64,000 nucleotides of DNA from Pseudomonas tremae (GTDB lineage Bacteria; Pseudomonadota; Gammaproteobacteria; Pseudomonadales; Pseudomonadaceae), in the NCBI RefSeq assembly GCF_001401155.1, contig NZ_LJRO01000048.1, positions 124,001 to 188,000 of the forward strand. The letters run 5' to 3'. Positions 1 to 7,832 of this stretch are shown piece after piece. A model generated the notes under the pieces. The model did not search any database, was not told the DNA's origin, and worked only from the letters and a program-made list of their open reading frames with translations. The number at the start of each line of letters is the position of its first letter. Positions within the stretch are counted from its first letter, which is position 1. The translations under genes were made by a program, and so were the position numbers.

Positions 1-209
1 AAAAGACCGCCTGACAAATCGGTGGCGGGCCCACTCAGACATGCACTGCGCGAAAAAGCATAAGCATTCGCTTAAAAAGTCTTTTCTCGGAATATAAAAC
101 ATCGGTAATGTCTACATGATGTCGCAGCACTGGATAAGGCTGCGGCAAACCCCTGAATATTAAGGCGCCATCTTTTGATGACGCTCCTGGATCTTGCTAA
201 GGACACCGC

Positions 210-992
210 ATGAAAAAGACGTTTCTGATGACCGCACTGGCGGCAGTATTCTCGATTGGCCTGGCTCATGCCGGCGAAAAGCTGGTGGTCGGCGCGACGC
301 CGGTGCCCCATGCGGAAATCCTTGAACTGATCAAACCAACCCTGGCCAAGGAAGGTGTGGACCTGCAAATCAAGGTCTTCACTGACTACGTACAGCCGAA
401 CGTTCAGTTGAGCGAAAAGCGTCTGGACGCCAACTACTTTCAGACCAAGCCATACCTGGATGGCTTCAACAAAGGCAAGGGTACTAATCTGGTGACTGGT
501 GTTGGTGTCCACGTCGAGCCGTTTGGCGGCTATTCCCGAAAGTACAAGAACCTTGCCGATCTGCCTAAAGGCGCAACCATCGCCATCCCAAATGAAGGCA
601 GCAACGCTGGGCGTGCGCTTTTGCTGTTGCAGAAGGGTGGTCTGATCACTCTGAAAGATCCGACCAACGCACTGTCTACCCCGAAAGACATCGCGAGCAA
701 CCCGAAGAACTTCAAGTTCCGCGAGCTGGAATCGGCGGTACTGCCGCGCGCACTGGATCAGGTTGATCTTGCGCTGATCAATACCAACTACGCGCTGGAA
801 GCCAAACTCAATCCGAAGAAAGACGCGCTGATCATCGAAGGTGCGGATTCGCCGTACGTGAACTTCCTCGTCACTCGCGAAGATAACGCCCACACCGACG
901 CCATCGAAAAGCTGTCGAAAGCGCTGACCAGCCAGCAAGTCAAAGACTTCATCAACAAGAAGTATGAAGGCGCGGTATTGCCTGCGTTCTGA
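210..992 (+). CDS. metQ: MetQ/NlpA-family substrate-binding protein of a methionine-type ABC transporter
   Basis: This periplasmic binding protein of 260 residues should capture D/L-methionine or a related organosulfur compound for a MetNI importer. Residues 1-21 form a signal peptide (hydrophobic stretch, cleavage after AHA). There is no lipobox cysteine, unlike E. coli MetQ, so the mature protein is probably soluble. The body has the NlpA pattern: VGATPVPHAE near the start, NYFQTKPYLD around 72-81, and a late LALINTNYAL segment. An AAGGA ribosome site precedes the ATG. No metN or metI lies beside it in the window; they may lie to the left or be shared with the copy at 29.6 kb. Nothing recognisable was found in bases 1-209 besides leader sequence. 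Confidence 0.88.
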   Translation: MKKTFLMTALAAVFSIGLAHAGEKLVVGATPVPHAEILELIKPTLAKEGVDLQIKVFTDYVQPNVQLSEKRLDANYFQTKPYLDGFNKGKGTNLVTGVGVHVEPFGGYSRKYKNLADLPKGATIAIPNEGSNAGRALLLLQKGGLITLKDPTNALSTPKDIASNPKNFKFRELESAVLPRALDQVDLALINTNYALEAKLNPKKDALIIEGADSPYVNFLVTREDNAHTDAIEKLSKALTSQQVKDFINKKYEGAVLPAF

Positions 993-999
993 CCCACTG

Positions 1000-1143
1000 A
1001 TTATCGCTCCCGCGCTGAGGAACGATAATCTCAACTATTGTGCGACGCTCAGCGTCGCATGCCGTTCTGGATGCTCCGCGTCCGATCTTTTACACACGGA
1101 GCGTCACCCACGGCATTCCTACGCTGGAGCGTGAGGAACGATA
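1000..1143. repeat. Intergenic palindromic repeat cluster
   Basis: This gene-free stretch is packed with short inverted repeats. The clearest is TGCGACGCT/AGCGTCGCA at 1041-1059, a nine-base stem with a single-base loop. GAACGATAA blocks frame it near 1020 and 1136. Related palindromes with the same GACGCT/AGCGTC and GCGTGGGGA words recur near 27.08, 46.8-47.0 and 53.6 kb, so this is a dispersed family typical of Pseudomonas intergenic regions. Between the converging metQ and lipase genes it may also act as a terminator. Confidence 0.6.
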
Positions 1144-1159
1144 AGTGCCTGGCTCAAGA

Positions 1160-2416
1160 TCAGCGCTGGCGCATCGCCCCAATCGCCCCACAGTTCCCCG
1201 CCATAAACTCCCCCGAAAACGCTTTCTCGACAAAACGTGTCGAGTCCGGCAGAGAGCCGTTCACAGCCCCCGAATGATCCAGTTGCGAATAGTAATGCCA
1301 TTCAACGCGGTCACCAGCGGCGCACGCATCCTTGACCAGCGCGATCTGGCTGCGGACCGGTGAAACGACATCCTTGCCGCCTGTACCTATAAAAATCGGG
1401 ATGTCCGACGTCAACGTCGGGTAGGACGACTCGCGGTTCACCTGATCAAGCGCAGCCTCCGGCGAGCGCCTGAAACTGTTGTTGAACGTCAGCCCATCTG
1501 CAACAACCTCACGCTCAATGGCATGCAGGCAATCACGCTGACTGACTCCAAACGCAGGCAGTGCACGGTCGCTCAGATAATCAGTGGGCACGAACGACGG
1601 GTTGATCAGCCCGGCAGTGCTCAGCCGCAGCAGGTTGTAAGCCAAGGATGGCGTGACCTGATCGCGTGACGTGTCCCGCCCGATAACCCCCGCATACCCT
1701 GAAGCCATCGGATAAGGCGTCCCGGTCGCAACTACACCGACAATATTCAACTCCGGTGCGTAGGTTTTCTTGTAGGCCGCCGTCGCAAACGCAGCACGAC
1801 CGCCCTGCGACTGACCAAACACAACAACCCGCGAAGACAGATTGAAATCCGCCCCCTGAACCGCACGAATGCTGTCCAGAACGCCGTAAGCCAACGGGCT
1901 GCTCAGCCCGAATGGATGCAGCCCCGGCGTCCCCAGACCCTCATAGTCAGTGGCCACAATCGCGTAACCGCGCCCGAGCCATTCATTCAGATAGCGCGTG
2001 TCGCGACCACTGCGCCCGGCAAAAGAAGGCGCGCAGACATCCGCACTACCAACCGTGCCATGCGCCCACGCCATCAACGGCCATCCACCGTTCGGCGGCG
2101 TGCCCTTGGGAGTGAACAGTGCGCCGGAGACTACGACTGGCTGGTTGTTGAGCCCATCGGTGGAGGTATACAAAATACGGACATTCTGGCCAGCATTATC
2201 AAGGCTCTGAATGGGCGTCAGTGGCTCGGCGCGCAGCATTCGTCCGGGCGTTGACGGCACTTTATCTGTCCATGCGTAAAACGCGGGAACACCGCCTTCG
2301 CCTGGCTGGGTAGCGGCGACAGTTTTCGCGCTAGTGCCTGGTGCTCCGCTACAGCCTGTGAGCAGAGCTATCAGCAAGGCGACCAGAGCGGTCGAGGATC
2401 CTGGCGACGAGTACAT
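1160..2416 (-). CDS. Secretory lipase-like alpha/beta hydrolase lipoprotein
   Basis: The 418-residue product is a predicted outer-membrane or periplasmic lipoprotein: a hydrophobic leader ends in the lipobox LLTGC, with Cys22 as the acylation site. It has an alpha/beta-hydrolase layout. An oxyanion-loop HGT lies at 119-121, the nucleophile elbow GQSQGG has Ser203, and a late DVVSPV and an LDHSG segment probably supply the acid and the histidine. This matches the secretory lipase (LIP) family, which hydrolyses triacylglycerols or other esters. The natural substrate cannot be read from sequence. It stands alone, divergent from the biosynthetic operon at 2883. Confidence 0.75.
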   Translation of the reverse strand: MYSSPGSSTALVALLIALLTGCSGAPGTSAKTVAATQPGEGGVPAFYAWTDKVPSTPGRMLRAEPLTPIQSLDNAGQNVRILYTSTDGLNNQPVVVSGALFTPKGTPPNGGWPLMAWAHGTVGSADVCAPSFAGRSGRDTRYLNEWLGRGYAIVATDYEGLGTPGLHPFGLSSPLAYGVLDSIRAVQGADFNLSSRVVVFGQSQGGRAAFATAAYKKTYAPELNIVGVVATGTPYPMASGYAGVIGRDTSRDQVTPSLAYNLLRLSTAGLINPSFVPTDYLSDRALPAFGVSQRDCLHAIEREVVADGLTFNNSFRRSPEAALDQVNRESSYPTLTSDIPIFIGTGGKDVVSPVRSQIALVKDACAAGDRVEWHYYSQLDHSGAVNGSLPDSTRFVEKAFSGEFMAGNCGAIGAMRQR

Positions 2417-2882
2417 GAATATTTCTCCGCACGTTCACAGGAGAGGGTGTATCAGTGTCTTCGATAGTAAGCCGATTGAAGTACCAGCGTCACTGAGTGC
2501 AGCAGGTCCAGTGCATGAATCGAGCGATGTGAGCAAGCCTGCTATTCTATTCGTACTTTTGAACTAAGACCCTCATATGGATGGATCCTGACATTCGTCG
2601 GTGACAAAACACCGGATCCAATACCTTGATTTTTCTTGACAGAAAGTGGGGTTAGGTGTAGATATTTCGCCCGCTGCAATCCGTTTATTAGGCTGTTAAA
2701 AATGGATGCGACACGACTAATAATAAAATGGATTTTAAATGATGCCCTATTGTCTCGATCGCCATCTTCTATTCGCTACAGCGCTTCAAAGTCCATAATA
2801 TCATTGTTGGTATTTGCAGGTCGCGCCGGTAGCGCGAAACAATGTGTTGTACATTGACCTCTAAAATGGACAGGGAGTTACT
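2417..2882. other. AT-rich intergenic region between the lipase gene and the biosynthetic operon
   Basis: These 466 bases hold no convincing gene. They are visibly richer in A and T than the flanks, especially 2690-2830, which fits acquired DNA. They should contain promoters for both divergent genes; the best candidate, for the operon, is listed separately. The stretch from that promoter to the first start codon would be a leader of about 210 bases with no clear hairpin-plus-U-tract attenuator. Confidence 0.5.
2636..2664 (+). promoter_or_regulatory. Candidate sigma-70 promoter of the biosynthetic operon
   Basis: A perfect -35 TTGACA at 2636-2641 is followed by a 17-base spacer and a -10-like TAGATA at 2659-2664. 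This is the best match to the vegetative consensus seen in the intergenic region and points toward the six-gene operon. The predicted 5' leader is about 210 bases. No operator for a known regulator was recognised next to it. Confidence 0.5.
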
Positions 2883-3563
2883 ATGAGAGTAGTGGACAGT
2901 TCCGTTCTGAAAAAGTGGTACGACAGCGAGTACAGTGCGTGCAGTAGTGGTACTTTGTTTGGCGAGTTAAGGGAGGAGTTAAAACGGTTTTTATCAAACT
3001 TGCCTGATGGTCCTGGTGATGTGCTGGAGCTTGGCTGCGGAGACGGTCGCAACCTCGCGGCTTTGGCGCTTAAAGGCTACAGCCTTAGCGGCGTGGACAT
3101 GGTTGACAGCACGGTACATAGCCGCCAGCTCAACCCATGGCTAAAGGACATGAATTTTCAGCAAGCGAATATCCTGAACTACACTCCAGCACCTGAAGGT
3201 TACGACGTACTGGTGTGTTCTGAAGTGCTCCACTTTTTCACTAAAGATGAGCTTCAACAGGTCATGCCGAAAATAATCGGTGCAGTGAAACCCGGCGGGT
3301 ATATCGTTCTGGACTTGTTGTCCGACTTGACTCGTTTCTTTCAAGCTACGGGAGAGCCGTTTATCTGGGATAAAGAAGCCGGGCTCTCCATTCAGGACAG
3401 CGAGGGCTTTTTTGATCGATGGCTTAGTGGATTCGATATTGTTGATTTTAGTCACTTTTTTGATAATCAAAGTTGGCCACTTACCGACTCCGTAAGCCTG
3501 CCAATAGAGCCTTATACTTGGCAAGGTACTTATGTGTCGGTGTGTGCTAAAAAACGTAAGTGA
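2883..3563 (+). CDS. Class I SAM-dependent methyltransferase (first gene of biosynthetic operon)
   Basis: The 226-residue protein has a standard Rossmann methyltransferase fold. Motif I, VLELGCGDGRN, spans 47-57 and binds the SAM methionine end. GVDMV at 70-74 supplies the acidic residue for the ribose. YDVLVCSEVLHF and VKPGGYIVLD are motifs IV and VI. It resembles small-molecule methyltransferases of the UbiE/thiopurine style, but the acceptor is unknown. GGGAG precedes the ATG. It is more AT-rich than the neighbouring housekeeping genes. The ligase gene begins 35 bases downstream, so it probably acts in the same pathway. Confidence 0.8.
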   Translation: MRVVDSSVLKKWYDSEYSACSSGTLFGELREELKRFLSNLPDGPGDVLELGCGDGRNLAALALKGYSLSGVDMVDSTVHSRQLNPWLKDMNFQQANILNYTPAPEGYDVLVCSEVLHFFTKDELQQVMPKIIGAVKPGGYIVLDLLSDLTRFFQATGEPFIWDKEAGLSIQDSEGFFDRWLSGFDIVDFSHFFDNQSWPLTDSVSLPIEPYTWQGTYVSVCAKKRK

Positions 3564-3598
3564 TGCCAGGGATGTTTCGCTTAAAAGGAAGTTAAACG

Positions 3599-5140
3599 AT
3601 GCAGTTATTTCATCAGGTTATCGCAGATAACGCCAGTCGATATCCGACCAAGCCGGCCATTATTCTAGACGGGCAAGCGACTTCTTATCGGGAATTGCAA
3701 CAGCGGGTAGATGACATCGCGTCGTTGCTTGCAACGCTCGGTATCCTCCCTGGCGACCGTGTAGGTCTCTATGCGCCTATCTCCATTGACCTGATTGCAA
3801 GCTATCTGGGTATGCTGCAAGCCGGAGTGATCAGCGCTGCGACTCATCACACCCTCAGCCGTACCAAGCTGATTCATCAACTCAAGCATTCCGGTGCCCG
3901 TGTGTTGATCACCGACTGCACTGATGATTTGCCTGACTTGATCAATGAGGCCGGTCTCGAGCTTGTTTTGCTCACCGTCCCGATTCCAACAGCAATACCT
4001 GGGGTTATTCAACTTGCCGAGGCTGTCTCGGGGTACCGCGAGGAAGTGAGCGCCGTAGCCTCATTATTGACCGATGACCCTGAACGCCCCACATCGATAT
4101 TTTATACCTCGGGATCGACCTTCAATCCGAAAGGCGTACTCGTCAATCACCGCATCATGTTGGCGGCCAGCAGTCGGGTCACGGCTTACCTGGGTAACGA
4201 AGCCGATGACCGAATCCTCAGCTATTCAACACTGGCATCGGACTACGGCGTCTATAACGTAATGATGCCGTTGTACGCAGGGGCTACCAGTGTCATTGAG
4301 AGCCGGCCTGCAGGTAGTGCAGAAGAAATACTCGCGGTCGTCGAACGCGAGGCGGTGACCGCAATGCATGTCTTTCCTCCGGTATTTTTCCTGCTGGCCA
4401 ATGCCGGATCTGAGTGGCAGGCACGGGTACCTGCCTTGCGTTATATCTCCAGCAGCGGACAGGCCCTTCATAGCCGTCACATTCAGCGCATTCGCCAGGC
4501 GCTGCCTCAGGTGCAGATTTTCTCTAACTACGGACTCACTGAATGCAAGCGCGTGAGCTACCTGCCCCCTGAGGAAATTGATCGACGGCCAACGTCTGTA
4601 GGCAAACCTCTGCCCGGTGTCAGTCTGTACTTGCTGGACGAGCATGACCGGGTGATCGACCAGCCTGGGCAGGTTGGCGAGCTGCTGGTGACAAGCGACT
4701 ACCTGATGCTTGAGTACTGGGACATGCCTGAAGCGAACGCCAGAGCCTTTGTTCACAATGCTTTCGGTCACTCGCGGCTGTACCGCACGGGCGATCTGTT
4801 CAAGCAGGACGCAGAGGGCTATCTCTACTATGTTGCCCGCAAGGACGACGTATTTGCGCGCAATATCTGGAACGTGAACCCGCGGGAGATCGAGCAGTGT
4901 CTGGCTTCGCACCCGGCGGTTGCCGAAGTGCTGGTGGTGCCGGTCGCTGACGAGTCGGCCGGGCATGTGCCCAAGGCTTGCATCGTGCTTGATAGCGACC
5001 ACCGTCAGACCAGCGGACAAACGCTGATCGACTATTGCAAGGCGCATCTGGATTGGCACATGGTCCCGACTCAGTGCGTGTTTCTTGAGGCTCTGCCAAA
5101 AACCGATTCGGGCAAGTTTTCCGCCAAAGGACTAATCTGA
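3599..5140 (+). CDS. AMP-forming adenylating ligase, probably amino-acid activating
   Basis: The 513-residue protein belongs to the acyl-CoA synthetase/NRPS adenylation superfamily. Visible motifs are the phosphate loop YTSGST (169-174), YGLTE (311-315), YRTGD (395-399), the hinge segment ARKDD, and the C-terminal catalytic lysine in TDSGK (Lys506). In the substrate pocket, SDYGVYN aligns without gaps to the FDASVWE region of the phenylalanine-activating domain PheA. It keeps an aspartate (Asp215) at the position that holds the alpha-amino group, so I infer an amino-acid-like substrate. No carrier domain is attached and none is encoded nearby, so the acyl acceptor may be CoA, an amine or a distant carrier protein. 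AGGAAG precedes the start. Confidence 0.8.
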   Translation: MQLFHQVIADNASRYPTKPAIILDGQATSYRELQQRVDDIASLLATLGILPGDRVGLYAPISIDLIASYLGMLQAGVISAATHHTLSRTKLIHQLKHSGARVLITDCTDDLPDLINEAGLELVLLTVPIPTAIPGVIQLAEAVSGYREEVSAVASLLTDDPERPTSIFYTSGSTFNPKGVLVNHRIMLAASSRVTAYLGNEADDRILSYSTLASDYGVYNVMMPLYAGATSVIESRPAGSAEEILAVVEREAVTAMHVFPPVFFLLANAGSEWQARVPALRYISSSGQALHSRHIQRIRQALPQVQIFSNYGLTECKRVSYLPPEEIDRRPTSVGKPLPGVSLYLLDEHDRVIDQPGQVGELLVTSDYLMLEYWDMPEANARAFVHNAFGHSRLYRTGDLFKQDAEGYLYYVARKDDVFARNIWNVNPREIEQCLASHPAVAEVLVVPVADESAGHVPKACIVLDSDHRQTSGQTLIDYCKAHLDWHMVPTQCVFLEALPKTDSGKFSAKGLI

Positions 5141-5156
5141 TAGAAGGAGCTATGCC

Positions 5157-6188
5157 ATGAAGACGTCACTCCAGCCAAATGTCGACACGCCCCTCGACCG
5201 TGACCTGCAACAGAGTGCGATGTTGAAACTTTCAGGACACTTCCACAGTTTGGCAACAGGTGCCACTCAAGTGCCCTTGCAGTCCCTGGACAGTCATCTA
5301 CGGTGCGAAATCCAGGACCCGCAGGTCCTTGATTACCACGATCGACTCATCTCGGGTGCCGGGCCATTATTTTCCCACTTTCTGGCCAGCGTGCCCTACA
5401 TCCTCGAGGAACTGGCCAGAGTCGGCGTTGCGCTGACCCGTTTTGCTCAGCTAAATAGCAGGGAAACAGGTCAAACCTTCAGCCTGTTCGAAGTGGACGC
5501 CTTTGACGGAAGTAACGGCCGCGCACTCGCGGGTCATTCGCATGGCTTGATTCAAAGCTTTACGTCCTCTCCGAACGCAGCCAATCAGATTACCTTCAAT
5601 CGGCATGCCGACCCGGCGTTGTCGTTGTTCTTTGCGCAGTCGGTGTTCAAGGTAACAGGCGCTCTGTTGGCTACCCCCGAATACGATCGCTTCAGGGGGG
5701 GATTCGACTTCATCTATGAGATGGCCGCATTCCAGTTCTATACCCGTGACCGCGTTGGCCAGATTTCCCACATCAAGCAATTTCTGAAGCCGGGCGGCCT
5801 GGTATTTTTTCTGGAGAAGCTCGATCACCCCGATCCGGAAGAATACCTTTTGCGGGAGCGGATCAAGGATGAGCTGTTCAAGACCCGCTACTTCAGTGAA
5901 GAAGAGATACGCTGGAAGCGCCAGCAGATGCTCGAACACATGCAAAACGGTCAAGTCGCGCTGGAGGTGCTGGTGAGCGCTCTTTGCGCTCGCTTCAAAT
6001 GTGTGCACCTTCTATGGAGCAGCAGCAACTTCTGTGAGTTCGTTGCCTCGGACGACCCGCAACAGTTAGAACAGTTTCTGGATCTACTGGGCCCGACAGT
6101 CCAGCCAGCGGATTTTTGCTTTGAACGTTCGCGTCTTGGCGCCATAGCTCCTTCGCAAAAAGGTGTTGTGGAGTTTGGCGATGCTTGA
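5157..6188 (+). CDS. SAM-methyltransferase-fold protein with atypical motif I
   Basis: The 343-residue product has an N-terminal helical part of about 100 residues and then a degenerate methyltransferase core. At the motif I position it reads EVDAFDGSNGRAL (112-124) instead of the usual E-x-G-x-G-x-G. FDFIYEMAAFQFY (183-195) and LKPGGLVFFLEK (210-221) match the later strands. It could be a true methyltransferase, or one of the methyltransferase-fold enzymes that use SAM differently; I cannot decide. AGGAG lies just upstream, 16 bases separate it from the ligase gene, and its stop overlaps the next start by eight bases, so it is translated as part of the operon. Confidence 0.65.
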   Translation: MKTSLQPNVDTPLDRDLQQSAMLKLSGHFHSLATGATQVPLQSLDSHLRCEIQDPQVLDYHDRLISGAGPLFSHFLASVPYILEELARVGVALTRFAQLNSRETGQTFSLFEVDAFDGSNGRALAGHSHGLIQSFTSSPNAANQITFNRHADPALSLFFAQSVFKVTGALLATPEYDRFRGGFDFIYEMAAFQFYTRDRVGQISHIKQFLKPGGLVFFLEKLDHPDPEEYLLRERIKDELFKTRYFSEEEIRWKRQQMLEHMQNGQVALEVLVSALCARFKCVHLLWSSSNFCEFVASDDPQQLEQFLDLLGPTVQPADFCFERSRLGAIAPSQKGVVEFGDA

Positions 6189-7362
6189 GCCTGCCGAGCA
6201 AGCGTTCCAGCGCAACGTAGTGTCCTTAATGTGTCAGCGGGCGGCCGCGTATCTGCCTTTGTGGCGAGAGCGGGCTGCTGTGGCCGAAAAAAATCGCCGG
6301 CTGAGCAGTAGCACATTCGACGAACTGTTTACCGAAGGCTGGCTGGATCTGATGTCGCCACGCGCGCCTGTCACACGTACGGGTCACTGGCCCACTCTGG
6401 TAGAAAGCGCACGGATTGCGGCTCGGGCGTGTGCCTCTACAGGCTGGATGCTGGCGTTGGTGGGTGGTCACGGCTCAATCGCCCGGCGACTGCCCCCCTC
6501 CTGCGTAGACCAGCTTTACAGGCATGGTCCACGACAGTTGTTCGCTTCAGCATCTACCAGTACCGATAGCCTGCTGTCCTTTGAGCCAGAAGGTGTTCGG
6601 GTTGACGGGCGCTGGCGCTTCAGTTCGGGCATTGAGGATGCTACCTGGTTAATGCTCAACGCCCCCTGCGCTGACCACCCCGAAGCCGCTTGCACCCCGC
6701 GCTTTCTGGTGCTGGTCGCCGCCAACGAAGTGGAGAGGCTTCACAGTTGGGACAGCTGCGGCATGGCGGCAACCGGTTCTCACGACGTGCTGCTCCGGCG
6801 GTTGTTGGTGCCGCATGACCGCGTCTTCGCGCTGCACGAAGTGTTTGCGCAGGACCCGCTTGCATTGGCGTGCGACTACATCGACAGGTTGCCCCTCGTG
6901 CCCTATCTGACCACCTCGATCATTGGCCCGCTACTGGGCTGTGCAGAGGGTGCTCTTGCCGCGTTTGTAGCTGCCTTCAACAGTTCATGGGCGGTAAGTG
7001 ATCCCCGGATCGCCGAACAGGCTGCTCACTCGGCCGCACAGCTCTACAGCGTCGAGCTGTTGTATGACTCGTTGATCTCCCGGCTGCACGAGGCGGGACT
7101 CAGTGACCGGGTTCTGGACGCAGCGCAATTGTTGCAGCTCAAGCGCGACCGCGCCTATCTGGCGCAACAATGCGTGCATGCCGTGCACCGGTTAGTGGAA
7201 AGGCTCGGTGCGTCTTCCTTGGTCGCCAGTAACCCGCTTCAGCGTCACTGGCGTGATATCCAGGCGATGGCCGCGCACCGAGACGTGGCCTGGAACGAAA
7301 CGATGCAGGCCTGTGGCGACGCGATTCTGCGGCCTGCCACTGACAACGCTCAAAAGAATTGA
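6181..7362 (+). CDS. Acyl-CoA dehydrogenase-like flavoprotein (possible flavin-dependent monooxygenase)
   Basis: This 393-residue protein is of the acyl-CoA dehydrogenase fold and is closest in style to two-component group D monooxygenases (HsaA, KijD3/DnmZ nitrososynthases, isobutylamine N-hydroxylase). Supporting features are an early [20 protein letters not shown] segment, the central [12 protein letters not shown] region typical of HsaA-like proteins, and a helical C-terminal half. The family transfers hydride or oxygen with FAD or FMNH2; which reaction runs here is unknown, and no flavin reductase is encoded in the operon. The ATG at 6181 was chosen over a GTG at 6163 because GGAG sits seven bases before it and it gives an eight-base coupling overlap with the preceding gene. 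Confidence 0.68.
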   Translation: MLEPAEQAFQRNVVSLMCQRAAAYLPLWRERAAVAEKNRRLSSSTFDELFTEGWLDLMSPRAPVTRTGHWPTLVESARIAARACASTGWMLALVGGHGSIARRLPPSCVDQLYRHGPRQLFASASTSTDSLLSFEPEGVRVDGRWRFSSGIEDATWLMLNAPCADHPEAACTPRFLVLVAANEVERLHSWDSCGMAATGSHDVLLRRLLVPHDRVFALHEVFAQDPLALACDYIDRLPLVPYLTTSIIGPLLGCAEGALAAFVAAFNSSWAVSDPRIAEQAAHSAAQLYSVELLYDSLISRLHEAGLSDRVLDAAQLLQLKRDRAYLAQQCVHAVHRLVERLGASSLVASNPLQRHWRDIQAMAAHRDVAWNETMQACGDAILRPATDNAQKN

Positions 7363-7397
7363 GTTTCCCCCCGTCGGCCACCTCAGAGAGATTTCAC

Positions 7398-7784
7398 ATG
7401 TTTGTTCGCAACAAAACCGATGTCGAGAACACCCCTTATTTCGTCGAATGGGGCGCCGGAACCAGTCACCGTCTGCTCACTGAACGTGATGCTATGGGCT
7501 TTACGCTGTGCCACACCATTGTCCGCGCGGGCACAGAGTCGCTCTTGCATTACCGTAATCATCTTGAGGCGTGCTATTGCATTGGAGGCGAAGGCGAAGT
7601 CGAGGACATGCAAGGCAACGTATTTCCGATCCGGCCTGGGGATGTGTATGTGCTTGACCAGCATGATCGGCACTTTCTGCGCGGAGGCAAGGAGCAGGAC
7701 CTGATACTGGTCAGCGTCTTCAATCCGCCTTTGCGTGGGGACGAGCGACATAACCTCAATGACGGTACGGGATCCGCCTACTGA
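7398..7784 (+). CDS. Ectoine synthase (EctC)-like cupin
   Basis: The 128-residue single-domain cupin matches ectoine synthase almost end to end. It opens MFVRNK, contains [35 protein letters not shown] and VFNPPL. The residues known to bind iron in Paenibacillus lautus EctC (Glu57, Tyr84, His92) are all present at the same numbers, as are Ser23, Arg25, Thr40 and Tyr52. EctC closes N-gamma-acetyl-diaminobutyrate into a cyclic amidine by water loss. Here ectA, ectB, ectD and ask_ect are absent from the window, so a related cyclodehydration on a different substrate is more likely than osmolyte synthesis. The ATG at 7398 gives the family's normal length and follows an AGAGAG site. Confidence 0.85.
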   Translation: MFVRNKTDVENTPYFVEWGAGTSHRLLTERDAMGFTLCHTIVRAGTESLLHYRNHLEACYCIGGEGEVEDMQGNVFPIRPGDVYVLDQHDRHFLRGGKEQDLILVSVFNPPLRGDERHNLNDGTGSAY

Positions 7785-7832
7785 TGTTTCTTCTGGCCGC
7801 TATGCCACACTGCTTACTGATAGGAGTTCTCC

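Noticed and set aside
2636..2857. Small open frame on the plus strand in the leader of the biosynthetic operon
   Set aside because: It opens at the TTG that forms the -35 box, has no ribosome site, and its amino-acid make-up is not protein-like. It is more likely leader sequence.
7398..7784. Genuine ectoine osmolyte pathway
   Set aside because: The cupin is EctC-like but ectA, ectB and the specialised aspartokinase are missing here, and the neighbours are not those of any ectoine operon.
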